This document shows, piece after piece, positions 15,502 to 21,923 of a stretch of 27,371 nucleotides of DNA. The notes under the pieces were generated by a model. The model did not search any database, was not told where the DNA came from, and saw nothing but the letters and a program-made list of their open reading frames with translations. Every line of letters starts with the position of its first letter. Position 1 is the first letter of the stretch. The translations under genes and the position numbers were made by a program. The DNA is from Bacillota bacterium (lineage in GTDB: Bacteria; Bacillota; Clostridia; Lachnospirales; Lachnospiraceae). The stretch spans positions 1-27,371 of the forward strand of contig JAEWMT010000029.1 of the NCBI GenBank assembly GCA_023393095.1, in the 5' to 3' direction.

Positions 15502-16326
15502 TTACTTTACATATACCATTGCACCGATGCGTGCTGCAATCGGTCTGGACCACATCCACTGATTCGTTGAACTGTCATCAAAATAGAAGATTGCATCATT
15601 GCTAGGATCACTTCCGTATAATGCAGCCCAGGCCGCTTTTACTGCAATATCCGAAGGTGCATTTTTAATATATCCGTTCTTTACGGGGGTGAACTGATAG
15701 TAACCATCGATTACCTGATTAATGACAGAAGATACACTATTCGGCCAGTCCGAACTCTGAACGCGGTTAACGACTACTGCTCCTACTGCGACCATAGCGT
15801 CGTAAGGCTGACCGGTTGTCTCCGCGGTTATTAATCTTGCTAATAAATTGACCTCATTCTCAGTGATATTAATCACTGTTTTTTGGGTAGTATTGGAGCT
15901 ACTTGTATTGGATCCTGTTGTGTTGGAGCTTGTATTGGTTCCTGTAGTATTGGAACTGGTTGTACTAATACCTGGTAGAATCAGCTGTTGACCCGGAATA
16001 ATCAGATTGTCCCATTTATTGTTAGCCTTTCTTAAGGAATCGAGCGTAATTCCATTTCTTTTTGCTATGAGGTAGAGGGTATCTCCACTTTTCACAGGAT
16101 AGACCTGAGCAGGTACGGTTAAGATCTGGCCCGGATAAATCAAGCTTGAATTCAGCTTGTTATTGGACATCAGGGTGTTAACGGATGTATGAAACAAGAC
16201 ACCGATTTTATACAGGGAATCGTTTTTTACAACCTTATAATCTGCTGCAAATGCTGTTGATGCAGATAAGGTTATAGATGCAATGATTCCGGCGATGATA
16301 AATCCGGTCTTTTTCAGAAGTTTCAT
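15502..16326 (-). CDS. LysM and SleB/CwlJ-type cell wall hydrolase
   Basis: A 274-residue secreted peptidoglycan hydrolase. The signal peptide is residues 1-27. Two LysM domains bind peptidoglycan (about 29-72 and 76-118; YPVKSGDTLYLIAKRNGIT marks the second). A low-complexity linker of repeated NTTG/NTSS units (121-148) joins them to a Hydrolase_2 (SleB) catalytic domain (about 155-274). Its start LLARLITAETTGQPYDAMVA holds the glutamate (E169) expected to be catalytic, followed by VVVNRV. SleB relatives act on spore cortex containing delta-lactam, but the LysM architecture is also seen in vegetative and spore-coat enzymes, so sleB is not assigned. The start has AGGAGG upstream. Confidence 0.9.
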   Translation of the reverse strand: MKLLKKTGFIIAGIIASITLSASTAFAADYKVVKNDSLYKIGVLFHTSVNTLMSNNKLNSSLIYPGQILTVPAQVYPVKSGDTLYLIAKRNGITLDSLRKANNKWDNLIIPGQQLILPGISTTSSNTTGTNTSSNTTGSNTSSSNTTQKTVINITENEVNLLARLITAETTGQPYDAMVAVGAVVVNRVQSSDWPNSVSSVINQVIDGYYQFTPVKNGYIKNAPSDIAVKAAWAALYGSDPSNDAIFYFDDSSTNQWMWSRPIAARIGAMVYVK

Positions 16327-16664
16327 ATGTAATTCCTCCTTTTCGCTATGAGGATTTCAATGGCAAATCCTTCATTGCAACATTTGTTAATATTTTTGTA
16401 ATAATATTGTAATACTTTTTATTCAACAAAAGATATATAGGATTCGTGGAAAAGGAGGCAACATCCTTCAGATATGCGAAATTCTGACTATGGTTTTCCT
16501 AGGATATGTATATCTTTCTTATCCTGATGGTGTCGGAATGATAGAAGGTGTTGATGGTCATAAAGGCGATTTAACCTGCTGCCAATATGCTAATCTCAAC
16601 AATGGAATGGAGGAGGGGTAAAATTAGACCCAATAAAAATATTATAGCATTTGTAATAGGTGTA
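16327..16664. other. Gap between divergent genes with a coding-like remnant
   Basis: The left part holds the leader of the hydrolase gene, with a GGATTT/AAATCC hairpin. A plus-strand frame without stops spans 16391-16621. Its last 43 codons, from ATG 16490 to TAA 16619-16621, read like protein (PDGVGMIEGVDGHKGDL near the middle) and are more GC-rich than the flanks. No ribosome site precedes the ATG, and I recognise no family. It may be the tail of a lost gene. Confidence 0.3.
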
Positions 16665-16717
16665 TTGACAAAGCTAAAGAATTCAAATATAATATAATAC
16701 AGACCAACCGTCGGTTT
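16665..16717 (+). promoter_or_regulatory. tetR promoter and operator
   Basis: TTGACA (16665-16670) and TATAAT (16688-16693) match the sigma-A consensus perfectly with a 17-base spacer. The palindrome ACCAACCGTCGGT follows (16703-16715; core AACCG-T-CGGTT) at the expected start of transcription, 16 bases before the coding start. A related site (AAACCG-N5-CGGTTT) precedes the ABC genes. Confidence 0.8.
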
Positions 16718-16732
16718 GAGGAGGAAGATAAA

Positions 16733-17380
16733 ATGGGAAGAAACAAATATCCAGAACAAACACTTGAAAGAATACTCGATATATCGACAAAACTATTTAT
16801 TGAAAAAGGTTATGAGCAAACCAGTATACAGGATATTTTGGATGCTCTTAACCTATCAAAAGGAGGGTTATATCATCACTTCAAGTCCAAAGAGGAAATT
16901 TTGGAAGCTGTTATGAAGAAACGGGCGCAATATATTGCCAATAAGTTAAATGATATGATTCAAAAAACCAAGGCGAAAAATGCAAAAGAAAAGTTGAAAA
17001 AAATACTTTACCACCTCGGAAATGATTCCGAATCTCATATGCTTGATGTTGTTTTAACTTCACAAATAAATAATCCATATTTTGTGGTGGACGGTTTGCA
17101 AACCTGTGTGAAACAAGATGCGCCTATTATCTGTAAACTGATTGAAGAGGGCATTAAAGATGGCTCCTTGCAAATAACGCAGCCAGCTCTTTGCGCAGAG
17201 ATTTTTTTAATGCTCTTAAACTTTTGGACAAATCCGACTTTGTATGGACGTAATTTTTCGGAAACAAAGGAACGGTTAGAATACTTACAATCCATTATGT
17301 GTTTGCTTGGATTAGATATTATTGACAGTGATTTTATCACTTCTATTCTGAGTGGCTACGAAAAAATGGGTGCTTTTTAA
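16733..17380 (+). CDS. TetR/AcrR family transcriptional regulator
   Basis: A 215-residue TetR-family repressor. The N-terminal helix-turn-helix is at residues 30-50 (TSIQDILDALNLSKGGLYHHF), preceded by the typical ILDISTKLFIEKGYEQ. The C-terminal ligand/dimer domain (about 60-215) is not conserved enough to suggest a ligand. The ATG has GAGGAGG about eight bases upstream. It heads a plus-strand cluster with an ABC ATPase, a permease and a small membrane protein. Operator-like palindromes stand before both this gene and the ABC genes, so it probably represses both itself and the transporter. Confidence 0.93.
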   Translation: MGRNKYPEQTLERILDISTKLFIEKGYEQTSIQDILDALNLSKGGLYHHFKSKEEILEAVMKKRAQYIANKLNDMIQKTKAKNAKEKLKKILYHLGNDSESHMLDVVLTSQINNPYFVVDGLQTCVKQDAPIICKLIEEGIKDGSLQITQPALCAEIFLMLLNFWTNPTLYGRNFSETKERLEYLQSIMCLLGLDIIDSDFITSILSGYEKMGAF

Positions 17381-17401
17381 CGTATTATGCCGCATAAAAA
17401 T

Positions 17402-17428
17402 GGCTGTTATTGTAACAGCTCATTTTTT
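17402..17428 (+). terminator. Small terminator after tetR
   Basis: GCTGTTA (17403-17409) and TAACAGC (17413-17419) form a stem with a three-base loop, followed by six T residues (17423-17428). It would separate the regulator from the transporter transcript. Confidence 0.7.
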
Positions 17429-17456
17429 ATAATTTATATAAACCGGTAGTCGGTTT
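17428..17456 (+). promoter_or_regulatory. Operator-like site and weak promoter before the ABC genes
   Basis: AAACCG-GTAGT-CGGTTT (17440-17456) shares ACC and GTCGGTTT, at the same 17-base register, with the site before tetR. TATAAT (17428-17433) lies directly upstream and could be a -10 box, though its -35 region is weak and lies within the terminator stem. The start codon of the ATPase is 16 bases downstream. Confidence 0.6.
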
Positions 17457-17471
17457 CTAAGGAGGGAAAAT

Positions 17472-18203
17472 ATGAATTTACAAACAGCAATACAAGTGAA
17501 TCATTTGGTGAAACATTTTGGATCTAATCAAGTCATTAAGGGTTGTAGTATGTGTGTAGAGCGAGGCACAATCTATGGGTTTCTGGGAGCTAATGGGGCA
17601 GGAAAAACCACCATATTTAAGCTACTGACAGGTTTATTATCGCCGGACTCTGGCAGCATTGAAATTTTAGGGTCAGATATGCTGATAAATCGTGACAAGA
17701 TGCTTTCTCAGATCGGGATTCTTATTGAAACGCCTACTTTTTACGAACATCTTTCAGCACAAAAGAACTTGGAAATCCACTTAGCCTATATGGGCGTTCC
17801 TGGAATTGGTATTGAAAAAGCTCTGCAATTGGTTGGATTATCGGGAATCGGGGAAAAGTCCGTTTTAAAATTCTCTATGGGTATGCGACAACGTCTTGGT
17901 ATTGCAAGAGCTTTCATTCATCAACCCAAAATTCTTATTTTAGATGAGCCAATTAATGGGCTTGATCCGATGGGAATTAAAGAAATGAGAGAACTGTTTT
18001 TAAACCTTACACAAAAAAATGGTATGACAATCCTATTATCCAGCCATATCCTTAGCGAAATACAACATATTGCAGATAAAATTGGAGTGATTGTAAATGG
18101 GGAAATTTTATGTGAGTCTGATATGGCACAAATAAAAGCTAACTATAAAGGTAGTTTGGAGGATTATTTCTTTACACTTATGAGCGGAGGTAAGCAACTA
18201 TGA
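17472..18203 (+). CDS. ABC transporter ATP-binding protein, BcrA/lantibiotic-immunity type
   Basis: A 243-residue ATPase that would power the adjacent ABC-2-type permease. Walker A GANGAGKTT is at residues 39-47. The Q-loop position reads IGILIETP (81-88), with glutamate in place of glutamine as in BcrA-type proteins. The signature is FSMGMRQR (134-141), a known variant of LSGGQ in this subfamily. Walker B ILILDEP (154-160) is followed by the D-loop NGLDP and the switch SSH near 190. Bacitracin or lantibiotic self-protection is the usual role. The substrate here is unknown, and no biosynthetic genes are present, so it is more likely resistance than immunity. Confidence 0.92.
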   Translation: MNLQTAIQVNHLVKHFGSNQVIKGCSMCVERGTIYGFLGANGAGKTTIFKLLTGLLSPDSGSIEILGSDMLINRDKMLSQIGILIETPTFYEHLSAQKNLEIHLAYMGVPGIGIEKALQLVGLSGIGEKSVLKFSMGMRQRLGIARAFIHQPKILILDEPINGLDPMGIKEMRELFLNLTQKNGMTILLSSHILSEIQHIADKIGVIVNGEILCESDMAQIKANYKGSLEDYFFTLMSGGKQL

Positions 18204-18898
18204 TTAAATTTATGAAATTAGAGTTACAGCGTGTCAATCTACGTCCTTATTACATCAGCAGTATCATTTCGTGTTTCGTCTTATTGGCATTTACCTATTT
18301 TGTCGCTTATGTGGCACAGGTAGAACAAGAAACGGAGTTTATGACCTACCCAAATATTTTTCGATTTACCAATGCAGTCAGTATCATTATTTTTGGTATT
18401 TTCTCGGCGACAATGTACACTAGGTTGATCATCGGAGAGTATTCGGGGAAGCGATTGGCATTACTCTTTTCTTACCCGGTAAGCCGTAAAAAAATATTTC
18501 TAGCCAAGGTACTTATTGTTTTTACATTTATATTTATTTCTATGCTGTTATGTACGACAGTACCAATAATCATATTTACCGTAACGGAATCTATCGACCC
18601 TATCGTATCGGATGCATTAACAAGTAATTTATTAATAGAAGTGTTCAAAATGACTGCTGTATCTTTGGTAGCTGTTAGTGCAATAGGATTAATAGCTACG
18701 CGAATTGGATTTATTAAAAAATCTGTTCCTATTACGTTAATCAGCGCATTTGTTTTATCAGGTCTTTACGGTAATATTGCCATTGGTATATCTAGGAATT
18801 TCGCTGTTGCTCCGCTTCTTATAGGTGTTTCATTGGTTGCTGTTTTAGAGGTAACCGTTACATTATCAAACAAAATAAATCAAATGGAGGTTGAATAA
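18200..18898 (+). CDS. ABC-2 type permease of the TetR-regulated transporter
   Basis: A 232-residue membrane protein with six predicted hydrophobic segments (about 22-42, 55-75, 105-127, 148-168, 175-190 and 200-220). Its architecture matches BcrB-like/ABC-2 permeases of bacitracin and lantibiotic efflux. The segment YSGKRLALLFSYPVSRKKIFLAKV between helices 2 and 3 is the conserved cytoplasmic loop that contacts the ATPase. The start overlaps the ATPase stop by four bases (ATGA), so the two are translationally coupled. Confidence 0.88.
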   Translation: MIKFMKLELQRVNLRPYYISSIISCFVLLAFTYFVAYVAQVEQETEFMTYPNIFRFTNAVSIIIFGIFSATMYTRLIIGEYSGKRLALLFSYPVSRKKIFLAKVLIVFTFIFISMLLCTTVPIIIFTVTESIDPIVSDALTSNLLIEVFKMTAVSLVAVSAIGLIATRIGFIKKSVPITLISAFVLSGLYGNIAIGISRNFAVAPLLIGVSLVAVLEVTVTLSNKINQMEVE

Positions 18899-19177
18899 AT
18901 GAAACAAGATAAAATTTTTGAAGCTACAAGAAAAGCTACGGAAATACCTTTAGAGTTTACCAGTTCAGTTATTGAGAAATCAAAAAAATTACGTAAACCA
19001 TCATCTAAAATTGCTAAAATCGGAATGACAATCGGTAGTTGCGCCGGTATCGGTTTATTACTAACGGGAATTGTGCAGTTATTTAAGGATAAACCTTTAT
19101 GGGCACTTGGATCATTATTCTCAGGTATTGTTACGATTTTATCAAATCTTATTTGCTATCACAGAAGGAAAAAATAA
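18899..19177 (+). CDS. Small two-helix membrane protein in the ABC operon
   Basis: A 92-residue protein starting on the base after the permease stop, with TGGAGG about nine bases before the ATG. The first 40 residues are charged and amphipathic (FEATRKATEIPLEFTSSVIEKSKK). Two hydrophobic helices with glycine-rich faces follow (about 41-62 and 66-86), then a basic end HRRKK. I do not recognise a family. Its place in the operon and coupling suggest an accessory subunit or regulator of the transporter. A bacteriocin-immunity-like role is only a guess. Confidence 0.75.
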   Translation: MKQDKIFEATRKATEIPLEFTSSVIEKSKKLRKPSSKIAKIGMTIGSCAGIGLLLTGIVQLFKDKPLWALGSLFSGIVTILSNLICYHRRKK

Positions 19178-19211
19178 GAAAAACCACACTATATATCTCC
19201 GTTACGAAAAG

Positions 19212-19312
19212 AAAAAACAGACCTAAGAAGGAGCGGTTACCCTGTTCTAGGCCTGTTTTTTCGATATTATTTTAAATACAGATTTGAGGATAAACGTGGT
19301 TGCCGTAATGAC
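19212..19312. repeat. Terminator-linked repeat (family 4, copy A)
   Basis: AAAAAACAGACCTA (19212-19225) pairs with TAGGCCTGTTTTTT (19248-19261), serving as a terminator for the ABC operon and for the DUF5050 gene on the other strand. About 25 bases further on lies the block GAGGATAAACGTGGTTGCCG (19286-19305, continuing to 19312). It matches 22 of 27 positions of the block at 20970-20996, next to a similar hairpin. Confidence 0.65.
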
Positions 19313-19323
19313 CGAAGCATTTA

Positions 19324-20553
19324 CTAAAACTGTGCAAGTATCTTACCATCAGAATCAGCTACATACCATGTGATACTCACACATTCTCCCCACCATACTT
19401 TGGTGCTATTATAATCCATACAGGTAACAGGAATTAGCAGATAATCACCATATTTTTTTACACTTGTAATATAGTCAAATTTCTTGTTTTGTTTGTATGG
19501 AATACTTATAAATGATTTGATCCAATTTTTTTTATTGGTTCCCGATGTAAAATAGGATACCGTAATCAATTCTTTACCATCTGGTTTTACACAATAAGTT
19601 TTATCTCCTAGAATATTAAAAGATTCTGTAATAGCCATTTTATAATTATAAGTTGACTTTTTACCCGTCTTTGTGTTGTATAGATAATGTTTCTCGCTAC
19701 TTCCCATTTCGTCAAAGAAGATGCTGTCATCATTATGATATATTTGTTCATCACATACCAGTTTTTTAATAATCGATTTTGTTTTCGTACTGGAATTTAA
19801 TTTTATTAATGTTCCGTACCAATAGTCGGCAGTACCTTCATATATACCATATTGATAATAAATATCTCCATTTAATTTAATAATATCAGAAACCGTTGGA
19901 AATGACCTCTCACTTCCATCCAGCTTAATCTTGTCTGTTGTCAAAACAGATAGCTTTGTCTGCCCCGGTGTCAGAGAATATAATGTTAGTTTAGAAGAGG
20001 TTTCATTAAATTGTGTAAAATACAATGTGTTATCCAAGTTTTTCACAAAACTAAAGGTCATGTTACCAGTATAAATCAAAGTAGCCTTCTTACTATCATA
20101 ATCTCTTTTATATAGCTTACTTTCTTCACCTTTAATAACAGTATAGTAAATGCTGTTGTCGTCAAGACTCATGAGATAGCCGTCGCAAATAGTCTTTGTT
20201 TCTTTGGCATCAATGGAAATCGAATAAATTTGATTGGCATCTTTTTCACCATCATAGCTGGTATAATACAGCGTGTTACTATGGAGCATCATGCCAACAA
20301 TTACATTCTTTGATGATAATAGCCTAGTTTTATTACCCGTGGCAACCTCCAACCGGTAGATATCATTTGAATATTCATCGCCTTCTATTTGCTGAATATA
20401 ATAGATATTTCCTCCGTCTTCCAGCATAGGAGAATATTCATCAACCATTGCGTTAGTTGCTGCTCTGGTAATAAGGACATTCTGAGGTAGTAAATTAACA
20501 ATTATAAAAAAGACTAAAATTAATTTGAATATTCGTTTTGTTATTGTTTTCAT
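19324..20553 (-). CDS. Secreted DUF5050-type beta-propeller protein
   Basis: The protein has 409 residues from the ATG at 20553, which has AAGGAG upstream and begins directly with a signal peptide (hydrophobic residues about 10-25, then ITRAA). An upstream in-frame ATG (20607) has no such support. The mature part repeats short units of the form 'IYY or LYF, then a turn, then IYSIS/LYSLT', the pattern of DUF5050/low-density-lipoprotein-receptor-like six-bladed propellers in clostridial surface proteins. No catalytic motif or cell-wall anchor is seen. The function is unknown; it could bind a ligand at the cell surface. A degenerate open stretch ends 25 bases upstream. Confidence 0.75.
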   Translation of the reverse strand: MKTITKRIFKLILVFFIIVNLLPQNVLITRAATNAMVDEYSPMLEDGGNIYYIQQIEGDEYSNDIYRLEVATGNKTRLLSSKNVIVGMMLHSNTLYYTSYDGEKDANQIYSISIDAKETKTICDGYLMSLDDNSIYYTVIKGEESKLYKRDYDSKKATLIYTGNMTFSFVKNLDNTLYFTQFNETSSKLTLYSLTPGQTKLSVLTTDKIKLDGSERSFPTVSDIIKLNGDIYYQYGIYEGTADYWYGTLIKLNSSTKTKSIIKKLVCDEQIYHNDDSIFFDEMGSSEKHYLYNTKTGKKSTYNYKMAITESFNILGDKTYCVKPDGKELITVSYFTSGTNKKNWIKSFISIPYKQNKKFDYITSVKKYGDYLLIPVTCMDYNSTKVWWGECVSITWYVADSDGKILAQF

Positions 20554-20578
20554 TGAATTCTCCTTATTCTCAAATAGT

Positions 20579-20716
20579 TTATATTTTAACAGATTGCGGT
20601 ATTGCACTCAGTCTATTCCAGACATCCTGACTTGATTCTGCATCATCAAGACTTTTATCATCAATCGTCCTTTCCCATGTTTCTAATTTTATTATTTGAA
20701 TATCATCATTCTTATC
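20579..20716 (-). pseudogene. Possible gene remnant upstream of the DUF5050 gene
   Basis: The minus-strand frame ending at 20579-20581 is open for 45 codons and protein-like in composition (ETWERTIDDKSLDDAESSQD in the middle). It has no start codon. The same frame continues upstream after a single TAA at 20717-20719. It ends just before the DUF5050 ribosome site, where an upstream operon partner would sit. It may be the decayed C-terminus of such a gene. No family was recognised, and chance cannot be excluded. Confidence 0.3.
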
Positions 20717-20719
20717 TTA

Positions 20720-20873
20720 GTACATTATTACTTTTGCTTCAAGTACAATTTTGGAATAAATAGGTTTTAACATAATTCGAAGATATCCCATCAAGAATAT
20801 GGAGTGCCGGATGGAAAAGCTGTCATGAGGTAACCGTCTGATTCTGAAAACAGGAAAAAAAGGCTTCCTAGAC
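20720..20873. other. Noncoding DNA between the remnant and repeat copy B
   Basis: No ORF of note and no clear promoter. The minus frame upstream of the remnant has an ATG-led 18-codon stretch ending at the TAA at 20717-20719, without a ribosome site. Confidence 0.3.
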
Positions 20874-20996
20874 AAAAAATAGACCTAAACAGGGCGTTTT
20901 CATACCCTATCTAGGTCTGATTTCTAAGATGCGTTCGCTTGAATTTCTTTTACTTTTTCTACTTTTGACGAGGATAAGCGGGGTTGCCTTGATGAT
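20874..20996. repeat. Terminator-linked repeat downstream of recR (family 4, copy B)
   Basis: AGACCTA (20881-20887) pairs with TAGGTCT (20912-20918), with an inner AGGG/CCCT stem. On the minus strand ATTTTTTG follows, so it should terminate recR transcripts. The block at 20970-20996 (GAGGATAAGCGGGGTTGCCT and onward) repeats 19286-19312. The spacing between hairpin and block is about 23 bases longer than in copy A. Confidence 0.65.
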
Positions 20997-21031
20997 ATGA
21001 CAAGGCGCCTCGGGACAACCTTGATTAATTT

Positions 21032-21628
21032 CTACAATTCTATCCTGCCTTCGAATGCCCTTAACAAGGTAACCTCATCGATGTATTCGAGGTCGCCGCC
21101 CACCGGGATGCCACTGGCAATCCGGCTCACCTTGATACCCGCCGGTTTGATCAGCTTACTGATATACATTGCGGTTGCTTCACCCTCTAGACTAGAATTG
21201 GTTGCTATAATTACTTCATCAACGTCGCCCTGTAGACGCAGCATCAACTCCTTCAGCTTAATATCGGTTGGCCCGATTCCAAGCATTGGAGAGATTGCTC
21301 CATGAAGTACATGATAGACTCCCTCGAATTTGCCGGTTTTCTCATAGGCAGCCAAATCACGAGGATTTTCTACCACCATAATTTGATGCTTATTTCTTCC
21401 AGGGGATGAACAGATCGGACAAAGTTCTTTATCCGTAAGTGTATAGCATTCCTTACAATAACGGACATTCTTCTTTGCCTCAACAATAGAATCAGCAAGA
21501 CCGTTTACCTGCTCCTCTGGCATATTGATGATATGAAATGCCATTCGTTGTGCAGTCTTAGCTCCAATTCCCGGAAGTCTTGACAGCTCCTCTATTAACT
21601 TACTGATTTGTCTACTGTAATAATCCAT
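21032..21628 (-). CDS. recR: Recombination mediator protein RecR
   Basis: RecR helps load RecA on gapped DNA with RecF and RecO. The length (198) is standard. An N-terminal helix-hairpin-helix (about LPGIGAKTAQRMAF, 18-31), a C4 zinc finger (C58, C61, C70, C73) and a Toprim domain (about 82-175) are followed by a conserved end. In the Toprim domain MVVENPRDL gives the acidic strand and LRLQGDVDEVIIATN the second. The usual operon order in Firmicutes is dnaX-ybaB-recR. Here a BspA-like surface-protein gene and about 2.2 kb separate recR from ybaB. The start has AAAGGAG upstream. Confidence 0.97.
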   Translation of the reverse strand: MDYYSRQISKLIEELSRLPGIGAKTAQRMAFHIINMPEEQVNGLADSIVEAKKNVRYCKECYTLTDKELCPICSSPGRNKHQIMVVENPRDLAAYEKTGKFEGVYHVLHGAISPMLGIGPTDIKLKELMLRLQGDVDEVIIATNSSLEGEATAMYISKLIKPAGIKVSRIASGIPVGGDLEYIDEVTLLRAFEGRIEL

Positions 21629-21923
21629 TCGTTTTCGCTCCTTTTATCTTGATTAATCATACCTTAAAAGGTGCGCGTTTTCAAGCATTTTATAGATTTA
21701 TTGTTTATCATGTTTTGTCATTATTTTTATGAATTAATGTAAAAATGATGTTAGAATTATATAAATATAATCATTAAATTATCCAAAAATAAAGCACCTA
21801 TTTTCTTGGTATGATACCTCCAAAAATTGGTTATTTACCATTTCTAATTTAGAGATATCCTATCATTTACAATAGATGCTTTATATATTACATACAAGTT
21901 ATCTTGTGTGTAGCTCTTCTAAG
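21629..21923. other. AT-rich gap between the surface-protein gene and recR
   Basis: There is no ORF of note. A stem TACATACAAG/CTTGTGTGTA (21889-21912, one mismatch, loop TTAT) just past the surface-protein stop codon may be its terminator, though T-tail quality is poor. recR must have its own promoter in this gap or be reached by read-through; I could not choose a site. Confidence 0.4.

Noticed and set aside
16605..16625. Strong ribosome-site-like word GGAGGAGGGG on the plus strand
   Set aside because: No start codon follows at a usable distance; it encodes the last codons of the orphan frame instead.
16571..16759. 62-codon hydrophobic minus-strand frame over the tetR promoter
   Set aside because: It is antisense to the near-perfect tetR promoter and start; the hydrophobicity comes from AT-rich DNA; no ribosome site.
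20970..20996. Possible cyclic-di-GMP riboswitch (AGCGGGGTTGCC resembles the 3' part of GEMM-I)
   Set aside because: The conserved upstream GEMM core (CGCACAGGGCAAACC-like) is absent, and the sequence recurs in a 3' untranslated setting as part of a repeat.
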